From Clostridium amylolyticum (GTDB taxonomy: Bacteria > Bacillota > Clostridia > Clostridiales > Clostridiaceae): a DNA stretch of 64,000 nt. The notes below the pieces were generated by a model. It was not told the DNA's origin. It searched no databases and worked only from the letters and a program-made list of their open reading frames with translations. Below, piece by piece: positions 25,820 through 34,092 of the stretch (position 1 is the first letter of the stretch; each line of letters begins with the position of its first letter). The stretch is from NCBI RefSeq assembly GCF_900142075.1, contig NZ_FQZO01000007.1, positions 185,416 to 249,415 on the forward strand. The letters run 5' to 3'. The position numbers and the translations under genes were made by a program.

Positions 25820-27548
25820 GCTGTGTCATCTCCTTACCCACTTGAGATTTATATATTTCTTGATATATACCGCAGGAATTTATAAGGTAATCATGGGTTC
25901 CCATGCCTGCTATTTCTCCATTATCTAGAACTATTATCTTATCTGCCTCCATGACGGAACTTATCTTTTGGGCGATAAGAATAGTGGACAGATTTTGAGA
26001 GTATTTCTTTAAAGCTCCCCTTATTCTAGCTTCTGTAGCTGTATCCACTGCGCTGGTGCTATCATCTAAAATAAGTATTTTAGGTTTTTTAATTACTGCT
26101 CTAGCTATGGATAGCCTCTGCTTCTGACCTCCAGAAAAGTTTACCCCTCCCTGCCCTACCATGGTGTTGTATCTTTCGGGCATATTTTTTATAAATTCAT
26201 GGGCATCAGCAATTTCCGCTGCTCTTTCCACCTCTTCTAAGGCGGCATCTTCTTTGCCCCATCTTATATTTTCTGCCACAGTACCAGTAAAGAGCACTGA
26301 TTTTTGAGGCACTACGGCTATATTTTCCCTGAGAACCTTTATGGGCATATCCTTTACATCTATACCTCCAACTTTTACTATGCCTTGGCTGGCATCATAA
26401 AATCTGGGTATTAAATTTATAAGAGAGGTTTTTCCTGAGCCCGTAGAGCCAATTATTCCAATAGTCTCCCCAGGCATACAAGTAAAAGTAATGTTTTTAA
26501 GAACGGGATCGCCTTTTGCCCCTTCATAGGAGAAAGATACATTATTAAAATCTATTCTGCCAGATATGTGATAATCTTCTGACTTATCTTCTTTTATTTT
26601 CATAGTATTTTCTTCATTAAATACTTCTTCAATACGTTCTGCAGATGCCCTGGCTCTTACAAACATAGTGAACACAAAGGAGATCATCATCAGTGAAAAT
26701 AATATTTGAGTCATATAATTAATAAAAGCTATTATTTGTCCTACTTGTGTTTCTCCGCTGTTTACCTTAATTCCACCTAACCATAAAATAGCTACTATAC
26801 CCAGATTTACTGTAAGGGTTATCCCTGGGGAAAATATAGCCATAACACGCATAGCGGTGGTAGATACCTTTGCCAAATCCTCATTCCTTTTCCCAAATCT
26901 TTTAACTTCGTAATCAAAGCTATTAAAGGCTTTTACTACCCTAACTCCAGATAAATATTCTCTAATTACACCATTTACCTTATCTAGGACCTTCTGCACC
27001 TTTATAAAAAATGGGTACCCTACTTTCATATTAGTAAAGATAATTAAGCTCACCACAGGAACTATTATGAGTAAAATCCATGACATACCTGGATTAAGAC
27101 GCGTAGCCATAATAAGGCTACCTATACATAGAAGAGGAGCCTTAACAAATATCCTCATAAGACCATTAACAAAAATTTGCACTTGGTTTACATCGTTAGT
27201 GAGTCTGGTTACCAAGGAAGCTCCTTCAAAATTATCTATATTTTGAAAAGAAAATCCTTGTATCTTCTTAAAAAGGTCTAATCTAAGCTCTGCTCCAAAC
27301 TTCTGTGACACCTTACTGGAGATTATATTTCGTCCTGTAGCTGCTAAGGCTCCTAATGCTGTAACTAAAAGCATTAGCCCTCCTAAGCTTAGGACATAGT
27401 GCATATCCTTCTTTGCTACCCCCACGTCCACAATCTTTGACATTATAGTGGGTTGCAACAGATCACAGGCAGTTTCAAAGGTTAAAAACCCTACTGCTGT
27501 TAAAAAAGGCTTCCAATATTTATCTATATATTGTTTTAAGAATTTCAT
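25812..27548 (-). CDS. Heterodimeric multidrug-type ABC exporter, subunit with degenerate nucleotide site
   Basis: The 578-aa half-transporter has six membrane helices followed by Walker A GSTGSGKTS and signature FSGGQKQR. Walker B reads LILDDSTSAVD, so the catalytic Glu is Asp, and the switch His is Gln (LIAQKISSV). These two changes are the standard mark of the non-catalytic partner in exporters such as LmrCD, BmrCD and TM287/288. The overlap with the downstream gene supports an obligate heterodimer. The ATG has GAGGTG 5-6 nt upstream. Confidence 0.9.
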   Translation of the reverse strand: MKFLKQYIDKYWKPFLTAVGFLTFETACDLLQPTIMSKIVDVGVAKKDMHYVLSLGGLMLLVTALGALAATGRNIISSKVSQKFGAELRLDLFKKIQGFSFQNIDNFEGASLVTRLTNDVNQVQIFVNGLMRIFVKAPLLCIGSLIMATRLNPGMSWILLIIVPVVSLIIFTNMKVGYPFFIKVQKVLDKVNGVIREYLSGVRVVKAFNSFDYEVKRFGKRNEDLAKVSTTAMRVMAIFSPGITLTVNLGIVAILWLGGIKVNSGETQVGQIIAFINYMTQILFSLMMISFVFTMFVRARASAERIEEVFNEENTMKIKEDKSEDYHISGRIDFNNVSFSYEGAKGDPVLKNITFTCMPGETIGIIGSTGSGKTSLINLIPRFYDASQGIVKVGGIDVKDMPIKVLRENIAVVPQKSVLFTGTVAENIRWGKEDAALEEVERAAEIADAHEFIKNMPERYNTMVGQGGVNFSGGQKQRLSIARAVIKKPKILILDDSTSAVDTATEARIRGALKKYSQNLSTILIAQKISSVMEADKIIVLDNGEIAGMGTHDYLINSCGIYQEIYKSQVGKEMTQHG

Positions 27549-27670
27549 TATGTCACCTCATACATATTATAAAATCCATAGTGAAAATATTAAGTATGCT
27601 TATGAGTAATTTGCATATATCCTATACCTAAATTTGTAATATAATTATATCTTATTTTCTATATATATCC

Positions 27671-27700
27671 AAAGGTCAAGGAAATTACTCCTTGACCTTT
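27671..27700. terminator. Hairpin terminator downstream of the acetyltransferase gene
   Basis: AAAGGTCAAGGA and TCCTTGACCTTT form a perfect 12-bp stem with a 6-nt loop. The better U-tract (ATTTTTATTA) is on the plus strand, but the only gene ending here is the minus-strand acetyltransferase 10 bp away. Confidence 0.6.
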
Positions 27701-27710
27701 ATTTTTATTA

Positions 27711-28610
27711 CTAATTGATTCTGTTTTTTCTATAGAAGGCTAATTCATTAATCTCTTTAAATCCTACTGCTTTATAAAGATTAATAGCAGAATTTTTACT
27801 GTTTACACATAAATTTATCTCTTTTATTTCTGGAAATGTAAATATCCAGTTTATAGCTTTATTAATTAGCTTAAAGCCTATACCTTGTCCTCTATAAATT
27901 TCATCTACTGCAAAAAACTCTATGGAAGCCTCACTAAATTCAGGATCAGCTTCTACATATATATATCCTAAAAGCTTTTCCTCTTTAATAGTAACAAATA
28001 CTTTTCTAAATTGGTTTAGTCTTTTAATAATTCTCTCTCCTGAATAATATGCCTTCTTAAAGGTGTTATTATGCAAACTCACCATTTCTTTATTAAAAGT
28101 ATCATTGATTTCAATTATTGATTCATCACAGTCATAATTAAAATCTTTTTTTGTTAGCTTTAAGGTTTTAAACAGATTATCCTTTTCAGAGAAAGTGAAG
28201 TTATTTTCTTCAGCAAAGGAAATACATCTTTTATTTTTAACATTAATGAACATGTGATAGTTCTCTATGCTTTCATGAGCTTCTTGAAATAAGCTATTCC
28301 ATAACATAGTAGCTATGTCTGACCATTGTCTCTCTTCTACATTTTCTATAAAAGGTCCCCAAAGCTCTCCATTACCGCTTTCTAGATCTCCATCTACACC
28401 CATAACTCCTACAAGTTTGTTTTTATATCTAGCTATGAAAAACGGACTACTTTCTCCCTCTTCTTCTATGTATTCTCTTAAGGCTTCTTCTACCTCTTTT
28501 TCATCTTGTCCACAATATCCTATATGGCTTGTACTATCTTTATTCAATTTACTCAAAAAAGAGGAGACTTCTGAAATATCCTCTTTTTCAACCTTGTACA
28601 CATTAATCAT
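27711..28610 (-). CDS. Tandem GNAT acetyltransferase
   Basis: The product has two GNAT units. The N-terminal one (about 1-130) is degenerate (VGVMGVDGDLESGNGELWGPF), while the C-terminal one (about 150-299) has the acetyl-CoA loop VDEIYRGQGIGFKLINKAI and the ending VNSKNSAINLYKAVGFKEI, typical of an active domain. The ATG at 28610 lies 6 nt after AGGGAG and gives 299 aa; an in-frame ATG 21 nt earlier overlaps that site and is rejected. Target unknown. Confidence 0.82.
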   Translation of the reverse strand: MINVYKVEKEDISEVSSFLSKLNKDSTSHIGYCGQDEKEVEEALREYIEEEGESSPFFIARYKNKLVGVMGVDGDLESGNGELWGPFIENVEERQWSDIATMLWNSLFQEAHESIENYHMFINVKNKRCISFAEENNFTFSEKDNLFKTLKLTKKDFNYDCDESIIEINDTFNKEMVSLHNNTFKKAYYSGERIIKRLNQFRKVFVTIKEEKLLGYIYVEADPEFSEASIEFFAVDEIYRGQGIGFKLINKAINWIFTFPEIKEINLCVNSKNSAINLYKAVGFKEINELAFYRKNRIN

Positions 28611-28649
28611 TCTCTTCTCCCTTTTAAGCATTACAATAATTTTAATATT

Positions 28650-29105
28650 CTATAGTTTTACCTTACCTAACTCTTCATCCACAGCTTTTTGAATTCTACC
28701 AAAGGATGTTTCTTTGTCATCAGCTCCTAAAGTAACAAAGCTTTTTGATAAATCCTCCACTGTACTTTCTAAAAGGGTCATGAACTGAGTGTAAGCAAAA
28801 TTGAATTTAGCATCTTCCTCATTATTACCGAAAACACTAAATATAAGCTGCTCTATCATTTGATCCATGCCCCAAAGCTTTAAATGAAGTAATTCATGTA
28901 TAATTAAAGCTTCTAAATTCGTCTGCTTAGGGTTAAAATTATTTACCATTAAAACAGCTTTTTTATCATCCATGTCTATTTTAATATCCCCTGTTTTTCT
29001 CCACTCTTTGTCCACTATTTCATATTTTATATCCCAATCTCTTAACCTTAAAATATCCTGCCATTTATTTAAATACTTTTTTAATTCATCTTCTTTGACA
29101 AACAT
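28650..29105 (-). CDS. Putative zinc metallopeptidase-like protein (HELLH motif), unknown function
   Basis: The 151-aa protein has IIHELLHLKL near 71-80, a perfect HExxH zinc-peptidase motif inside a helix, with Asp/Glu-rich helices after it that could give a third ligand. MDQMIEQLIFSVFGNN follows. The ATG at 29105 has GGGGG 7 nt upstream; an earlier in-frame ATG has none. No signal peptide is seen, so a cytosolic role is likely. Several small SprT-like or phage-type metallopeptidases have this layout but I cannot place it further. Confidence 0.65.
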   Translation of the reverse strand: MFVKEDELKKYLNKWQDILRLRDWDIKYEIVDKEWRKTGDIKIDMDDKKAVLMVNNFNPKQTNLEALIIHELLHLKLWGMDQMIEQLIFSVFGNNEEDAKFNFAYTQFMTLLESTVEDLSKSFVTLGADDKETSFGRIQKAVDEELGKVKL

Positions 29106-29247
29106 CTCTAATCCCCCATTAAACTTACACAATTTAAACTATAATTTTAATTTTTATATTAATTCCTCTAAGCTTATTATAATTTTTATAGTTATATCAC
29201 CAATAAAAATAAATATATAATTATTATTTTTTTACATTTTGACTCTT

Positions 29248-30009
29248 TTATTTCATTTTGCAGTAATAAACCTCAGTTTCATATTCTAAAACTACTTTTC
29301 CATTATCATTATATTTATTAAATATATTTTCAAGTTCTACCATCATAGGCACAAAGTCCTCATGATCTTCATTAGGCATATAGGAAAAGGAAGCTAATTC
29401 CCCTTTTAGCCTTTCAAAGTTATAATGTTGAGAATTTGAAAAATCTTTTTTATTCAAAGCTCTACTATTAAAAAACTTAGGAACAACGCAGTCATGAGTT
29501 TTTTCAATTTCCATTTTTCCATATCTTTTTATAAAATTTAAATATTCACCCATAAATCCTGTGTTTATTCTTTTACGTTTATTCCATAACAGCACTAAAT
29601 AACCTTCTGGCTTAAGTATCTTCAAAAACTCTTCTTTAGTTGGTTCAGGCTCAAACCAATGGAAGGCTTGTGCGGCAACAATAACATCAATGGATTCTGC
29701 TTTTAATGTAGTGTTTTCAGATGAACCATCAACAGAATGAAAATTATTATAACCTTGAAGTAGTCCTTCTGCTGCTTGTCTCATATCTCCGTTAGGTTCC
29801 ACAGCATATACAGTGTTTCCATTATCTAAAAACAGTTTAGCTGAAATTCCTGTTCCTGAACCTACATCTGCAATAATAGAATCTTTGCTAAGCCCTATAG
29901 CTTCCTGTAGAAACTCAATTATCTCCTTAGGATAACTAGGTCTATATCTCACATAATTATGAACACGACTGCTAAATCTGCCTTTTGGATCTAACTTTTC
30001 TAACTCCAT
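29248..30009 (-). CDS. Class I SAM-dependent methyltransferase
   Basis: The 253-aa protein has the SAM-binding glycine motif IADVGSGTGISAKLFLD near 38-54, the acidic YAVEPNGDM after strand 2, and VIVAAQAFHWFEPE near 106, typical of methyltransferase type 11 proteins that act on small molecules. The ATG at 30009 has GGAGG 5 nt upstream; the ATG 12 nt earlier overlaps that site. Substrate unknown. Confidence 0.88.
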   Translation of the reverse strand: MELEKLDPKGRFSSRVHNYVRYRPSYPKEIIEFLQEAIGLSKDSIIADVGSGTGISAKLFLDNGNTVYAVEPNGDMRQAAEGLLQGYNNFHSVDGSSENTTLKAESIDVIVAAQAFHWFEPEPTKEEFLKILKPEGYLVLLWNKRKRINTGFMGEYLNFIKRYGKMEIEKTHDCVVPKFFNSRALNKKDFSNSQHYNFERLKGELASFSYMPNEDHEDFVPMMVELENIFNKYNDNGKVVLEYETEVYYCKMK

Positions 30010-30120
30010 ATTATCCTCCATACTTGTATATAATCTCCCCTTTTAGAGTTGATTAATTTTAATCTAAATTTATACTCTTTTTTCTTGGTTCTCCAATTGC
30101 TTCTTTTTTGAAATGAAATC

Positions 30121-30918
30121 TTAGGTTAAAAAATGGAATAGTCTTAGGACTTCGTAGTAATCATGGGTGCTATAAGCTATTACCTTAGGGCTAATCAATT
30201 TTGCCCCTGGATAAAAGGAATTTCTAAAAGCGGTTTCATGATTTTTGTAGGCTATTTCTACTTCAAAGCCCTTTGGCAATTCTATTTTACATAAGCTATA
30301 GTCACCTTTAAGGACATCTTTTACCTTAGCTTTAATCTCCTTAACTGCCTTCTCAGGATGAATGCTAATGGTGGATTTACCTATACCTTCTTTTACTGAA
30401 ACAGTTGATATGTGGGAATTAACTTGGTTAACTTCTTCTGTTAAACCTTTATCTCCACTTAAAAACGCTACGGGTACCCCATGCAAAGCAGCAGCATAAG
30501 CATTAATTAGAAACTCACTGGCATATGTTCCATTTATCTTAATATAATCTAAATCGGTATCTAAGGTATGAGCTAGTGGACTGTCTCCACTACCTGCTCT
30601 GGAATGATACCCTATAAATAGCGCCGCATCATAGCTGCTATCTAAACCGCTTACCATACACATAGGCTCTCCTGCCCAGCCTCTCTGAATTAGTACCTCT
30701 TCTGGTAACTCATTAATATCAATGTTCCTTGCACTGTCATGGGCATCTTTTATATAAATTTCTGAAGCCCCAGCTTCAAAAGCTCCTTCACAAGCAGCTT
30801 TTACCTCTTTGGTCATCTGCTTTGCAAAATCTCCATGATCACTATGATTTTTCTCAGTTTCACTCCAGCTGGTGACCCCTGTTATCCCTTCAATATCTGC
30901 ACTTATATAAATTTTCAT
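30121..30918 (-). CDS. M55-family D-aminopeptidase (DppA-like)
   Basis: The family removes N-terminal D-amino acids from peptides, for example from D-Ala-D-Ala fragments of peptidoglycan. Zinc ligands are visible in order: Asp8 and Glu10 in SADIEG, His in KDAHDSA near 60 and His in GYHSRAG near 103; TLDTDLDYIKING follows. Length 265 aa is typical. No dpp transporter genes are adjacent. Only a weak ribosome-binding site (AAAGAT) precedes the ATG, which suggests low expression. Confidence 0.9.
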   Translation of the reverse strand: MKIYISADIEGITGVTSWSETEKNHSDHGDFAKQMTKEVKAACEGAFEAGASEIYIKDAHDSARNIDINELPEEVLIQRGWAGEPMCMVSGLDSSYDAALFIGYHSRAGSGDSPLAHTLDTDLDYIKINGTYASEFLINAYAAALHGVPVAFLSGDKGLTEEVNQVNSHISTVSVKEGIGKSTISIHPEKAVKEIKAKVKDVLKGDYSLCKIELPKGFEVEIAYKNHETAFRNSFYPGAKLISPKVIAYSTHDYYEVLRLFHFLT

Positions 30919-31001
30919 AAATTATCTTTAATGAGAAAACGTATAACCAACACGCAAACTCATTAAATACTCACTCCCTTTCTTTTTATATTATTAAATA
31001 A

Positions 31002-31202
31002 TAGGTAAGAACTAAGAGTGAAGAGTTATGGATAAAACTCGTAGAGTTTTTTATAATTAATTTGTTGGTAAGTAAGAGCTAAGAGCTAAGAAGTAATAGT
31101 TGTGGTGAAAATTCAGTCTTGCTGAATTTTTTCAAAAACTCTTACTTCTTACTTCTTACTCCTTACCTTTTACCTATTTTCTTACTTCTTACTTCTTACC
31201 TA
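31002..31202. repeat. Palindromic intergenic repeat, copy A (about 200 bp)
   Basis: The outer arm TAGGTAAGAACTAAGAG (31004 onward) is matched by CTTACTTCTTACCTA (to 31202), and the centre GTTGTGGTGAAAATTCAG...CTGAATTT forms an inner hairpin. Arms consist of heptamer-like TTACTTC units and their complement. The centre and right flank, including TAACATATTTTGTAAA, recur in copy B at 31810-31914 in the same orientation. Confidence 0.7.
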
Positions 31203-31329
31203 AATAATTACTTATCCCTTTAATTATAACATATTTTGTAAACATGCTATTACTTATGATACTATTCAGCGTAACTATTTTAAATGAGGTTTTTCCATTT
31301 TATTCTTGTGTATATATTCTACATAAATA
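31203..31329. other. AT-rich spacer between repeat copy A and the small-ORF locus
   Basis: It holds the conserved right flank of the palindromic repeat (TTTAATTATAACATATTTTGTAAA near 31219-31242, split here for description) and no ORF with a ribosome-binding site. Confidence 0.4.
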
Positions 31330-31454
31330 TGGTATAATTCTAAAGTAATATTTTGAAATCCGTAGTAGGATGGCTACGGGGGTTTTGAACGTTTTATCCT
31401 CCTTATGGGCTATTGGTGAATTATTTCACTGTAGCTTAGGAGGTGGTATTGGAT
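31330..31454 (+). promoter_or_regulatory. Extended -10 promoter and SD-sequestering leader of a small ORF
   Basis: TGG-TATAAT (31330-31338) is an extended -10 promoter starting near 31345. The leader has a hairpin CCGTAG/CTACGG (31360-31365/31374-31379). It then folds the Shine-Dalgarno: CCTCCTTA (31398-31405) pairs with TTAGGAGG (31436-31443), 7 of 8 bp, continued by GCTA/TAGC (31409-31412/31432-31435) and GTGAA/TTCAC (31416-31420/31425-31429). The SD of the small ORF is therefore buried in the native fold. Confidence 0.65.
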
Positions 31455-31616
31455 ATGTTTGATACTTTTATAAAGTGTATATCAGTTGTTTATATAATTA
31501 GATTAATTCTAAAACATAATCTTTTTATAGATCATTTAAAAATTAAGATTAAATTTCTTGGTCTTGATATAGAAGTTAAAAGCAAAGAAAAAAGTGCTCC
31601 ATCCTCACAAGATTAG
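31455..31616 (+). CDS. 53-aa small membrane-associated peptide, candidate type I toxin
   Basis: An ATG 11 nt after AGGAGG opens a 53-codon frame. Residues 5-25 are mostly hydrophobic (FIKCISVVYIIRLILKHNLF) with scattered Lys/Arg/His, as in amphipathic or membrane-inserting helices. Residues 26-53 are basic then polar (KIKIKFLGLDIEVKSKEK, tail SAPSSQD). I do not recognise a family. The sequestered ribosome-binding site, a terminator overlapping the 3' end and a convergent promoter on the other strand are features shared with Firmicute type I toxins such as TxpA and BsrG, but the peptide is less hydrophobic than those. The locus is bracketed by two direct copies of a palindromic repeat. Confidence 0.55.
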   Translation: MFDTFIKCISVVYIIRLILKHNLFIDHLKIKIKFLGLDIEVKSKEKSAPSSQD

Positions 31617-31627
31617 CACCTTTTCTT
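31590..31627. terminator. Bidirectional terminator overlapping the end of the small ORF
   Basis: AAAAGTGCT (31590-31598) and AGCACCTTTT (31615-31624) form a stem with one bulged C. The plus side continues TTTTCTT; the minus side continues TTTTTTCTTT, giving a good U-tract for a convergent antisense RNA. Confidence 0.65.
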
Positions 31628-31715
31628 AATTAAACTTATTAATTTCATCCAATAGCCCTAAAACAAAATAAATGTTCTAAGGATTAGATTAGTGTTGACG
31701 CACTAAGTTTTTCTT
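31590..31715 (-). ncRNA. Candidate antisense RNA overlapping the 3' end of the small ORF
   Basis: On the minus strand TGA-TATAAT (31730-31722) is an extended -10 promoter that would start near 31715. The first part of the RNA folds as TTAGTG/CACTAA (within 31691-31707), and it would end at the hairpin 31590-31627, giving about 125 nt complementary to the last 27 nt of the ORF and its 3' region. No ORF with a ribosome-binding site lies in it. Confidence 0.45.
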
Positions 31716-31809
31716 ATTTATATTATATCAAATCTTCATAAAAAATAAACCTATATAATTTTTTATTTTAAAAATTTTAATTTCAATAATATAAATTAGA
31801 ATTTATAGA

Positions 31810-31914
31810 ATAGATAAGAAGTAAGAGCTAAGAATTAGTAGTTGTGGTGAAAATTCAGCCTTGCTGAATTTCTTCATTAACTCTTACTTTTTACCTATTA
31901 GTTCTTACCTAAAT
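31810..31914. repeat. Palindromic intergenic repeat, copy B (about 105 bp)
   Basis: It shares with copy A the core GTTGTGGTGAAAATTCAG, the complementary CTGAATTT, the right arm TTACCTA and, beyond, TAACATATTTTGTAAA (near 31979-31994). The left arm TAAGAAGTAAGAGCTAAGAA can pair with TTAGTTCTTACC on the right. Same orientation as copy A, 800 bp apart. Confidence 0.7.
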
Positions 31915-32227
31915 AATAAATTCTTATTTACCTTATACTTGAAAATCTGATTTTCATTTATTTGAGCTCTTTTAATTGTAACATATTTTGTAAATTCTTA
32001 CTGCTAACCTTATTATATTTTATTACTTGTAATATGGTATTTTCCACTGTAAAGATAGCCTCAAGCAAGTAATTTAATGTTACTATTTACAGCAGGTATA
32101 TTCTTAATAGCAATGTTAACATTTACACTCTGTGAAAGTTCCAGTGGGAAAATCAAAGATTTTGACTGTCACTTTTATTTTTACTTATAGAAAAATCCGA
32201 AAAAATATAATGTGAGAACATAGATAT
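31915..32227. other. Intergenic region with inverted-repeat remnants
   Basis: No supported ORF. TATTTTCCACTG (32039-32050) and CAGTGGGAAAAT (32142-32153) are near-complements about 90 bp apart, and AATGTTAACATT (32112-32123) is a perfect palindrome. This may be a decayed miniature element or a regulatory region downstream of the MerR gene. Confidence 0.35.
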
Positions 32228-33199
32228 TTATTTTGCCTTTATGGGTGTAAGCAAATCAAGCTGAATAAACTTTGCCACTTTTTCGTTACCTGCAAAATAT
32301 GAATATGCATTGAGGTGTTCTTCCAAGCAACCACCCATTCCAAATGGCTCGCGCGCGTCATATTCATATTCGGTGCTGTTTTCAACCCATTTACTAAGAA
32401 GCTGCCATTCATGAAAATCGCCCATTTTGATGCAATGTGCGGCATACAATCCACCGTCAAAATGCTTCTTTTGAAGCGGTGCTGGCACATCTAAATCTTC
32501 GGGTATGGTTACCCAAAATTCATATCCATATGTTTCGTTACCCTTTGGAGATGGATTATTAAATCCAAACATCCTCAAATCGGGTTTGATTTTTTGGAGT
32601 TCAATTTTTTTGATAAACTCATCCAAAGATTTGATGGCATTATCTTCAGGGTTTTTACCAAAATAGTGACTTGCTGCAACAGTACATGGAGGCAGATAAA
32701 TAATACGCACATTCTTTAAGGTTGATAAAGTTTCATTTGCTTTATTAAGGTCGTCCATTGAACGTTCCTCCTTAAAATTAATTTTAGAAAGGCTGAGTGT
32801 TTGAATGACACTCATAATTTCAACATCGTCGAACATGTCCAGCTTGACATTGGTATGTGCAGCTGTGTTTAATCGTGTGATGAACATACGTAAAATATCC
32901 CGTATGGTTTGAAGCGCCGATATCTCATCATCAAGCTCATTCATGCTTTCATGAAACACTTCCACAATTTTTGTTTGCTCTGGACACTCTAAAATCAAAG
33001 CAATCTTTTTTAAGGAAATACGCAGTTTTCGTAATGTAAGTATCTGTTGTAGACGTCTTACAGCAGACTGGTCATACACTCGATAAGCGTAATCTTCCAT
33101 GCGAGTGCTGGGTAAAAGCCCAATTTCATCATAATACCTGAGCATTCTTGTGGAAACATCAAAGGTATTAGCTACCTCACTGATTGTCATCAATTTCAT
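32228..33199 (-). CDS. MerR-family regulator with C-terminal GyrI-like effector-binding domain
   Basis: Residues 1-75 form a MerR winged helix (TISEVANTFDVSTRMLRYYDEIGLLPS), 80-125 the dimerisation helix, and about 160-320 a GyrI-like/AraC effector domain (YLPPCTVAASHYFG ... GYEFWVTIPEDLD ... GGLYAAHCIKMGDFHEW). Such fusions sense hydrophobic drugs or cationic compounds. GGAGG lies 7 nt before the ATG. The gene is visibly richer in G and C and in codons such as CGT, GCG and GGC than its neighbours (for example GCGCGCGTC near 32350), which suggests transfer from another Firmicute. No target gene is adjacent. Confidence 0.85.
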   Translation of the reverse strand: MKLMTISEVANTFDVSTRMLRYYDEIGLLPSTRMEDYAYRVYDQSAVRRLQQILTLRKLRISLKKIALILECPEQTKIVEVFHESMNELDDEISALQTIRDILRMFITRLNTAAHTNVKLDMFDDVEIMSVIQTLSLSKINFKEERSMDDLNKANETLSTLKNVRIIYLPPCTVAASHYFGKNPEDNAIKSLDEFIKKIELQKIKPDLRMFGFNNPSPKGNETYGYEFWVTIPEDLDVPAPLQKKHFDGGLYAAHCIKMGDFHEWQLLSKWVENSTEYEYDAREPFGMGGCLEEHLNAYSYFAGNEKVAKFIQLDLLTPIKAK

Positions 33200-33362
33200 T
33201 CTCTCTCCTCCTCTCTAAAATCATTGTAATGGGCGACACGACGTCAAAGTCAATGGTTTTTTAAAGATTATATAAATAACTTTACTAAATACCTAATAGC
33301 AAAAAATCATGACAGGAATACTTGCAAGAAGTACTAGAATCTATAAAAACTACAAAAAATTA

Positions 33363-33815
33363 TTATTTTAAAATCCATTCATATATACACTTTTGTGTTT
33401 CCCCATTTTGATACATCTCATTATGTGGCGGCAAATCTACTATCTCCTTAAGTTTAAGGCCTGCTTTCTCACAAGTCCTTCGAGATGGAAAATTATCTGG
33501 ATTACAAGTTATTATTAATCTATCCATTCCATGAACAATGGCTATCTGTTTAATGATCTTACAAGCCTTTGATGCATAATTATTACCTCTATAAGATTTT
33601 TCAATACTATAGCCAATATGACCACCATAATATGTATTCTCATTATATCCAATACGAATATCAATATCGCCTATACTATCCTTTGAATTGTGCAGAGTAA
33701 TCTTATATTTGTATGCAGGTACATAACCTTTCTCCTCATTAGAGGGTGTTTTATCTTCTATTATTAAATCAATCTCACCATCTGTTAAAAGGTCAAAATT
33801 TTTAAATTCAAACAT
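33363..33815 (-). CDS. GNAT acetyltransferase (RimJ/RimL type)
   Basis: The protein has the acetyl-CoA region GYSIEKSYRGNNYASKACKII near 88-108 and the ending ITCNPDNFPSRRTCEKAGLKL near 116-136, the usual RimJ/RimL pattern. The ATG at 33827 directly abuts AAAGG, so the ATG at 33815 (150 aa), 11 nt after it, is preferred; the difference is four residues. A 15-unit heptamer array lies about 50 bp upstream of the start. Confidence 0.82.
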   Translation of the reverse strand: MFEFKNFDLLTDGEIDLIIEDKTPSNEEKGYVPAYKYKITLHNSKDSIGDIDIRIGYNENTYYGGHIGYSIEKSYRGNNYASKACKIIKQIAIVHGMDRLIITCNPDNFPSRRTCEKAGLKLKEIVDLPPHNEMYQNGETQKCIYEWILK

Positions 33816-33861
33816 CCCTATTCCCATCCTTTATCTCATCATATCCACCAATTATTTCCCC

Positions 33862-33966
33862 TTACTTCTTACCTCTTACCTCTTACTTCTCACTTCTCAC
33901 TTCTCACTTCTTACCTCTTACTTCTTACTTCTTACTTCTTACTTCTTACTTCTTACTTCTTACTTC
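33862..33966. repeat. Tandem repeat of 15 heptamers, consensus TTACTTC
   Basis: The 105-bp stretch is exactly 15 units of 7 bp. The last seven are perfect TTACTTC; the earlier ones include TTACCTC and TCACTTC variants. The unit is the same as in the arms of the palindromic repeats at 31 kb. It lies directly upstream of the minus-strand acetyltransferase gene. Confidence 0.9.
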
Positions 33967-34092
33967 TAAGTATATCACTTCCACTTAAATTAAAAGATAT
34001 TTCTACAGGGATCTTTGATTTAGAAAAATTAAAGGCACTTGAAAGATACTTCGTTTAGTATTCTTTAATAAGTTATTATTAGAATAAAAGTT

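Noticed and set aside
32239..32490. Minus-strand ORF of 83 codons in another frame of the MerR gene
   Set aside because: Shadow frame: the MerR frame has full domain homology and the overlapping frame has no recognised motif.
33862..33966. Possible CRISPR array
   Set aside because: The units are 7 bp with no spacers and no cas genes are nearby; it is a simple tandem repeat.
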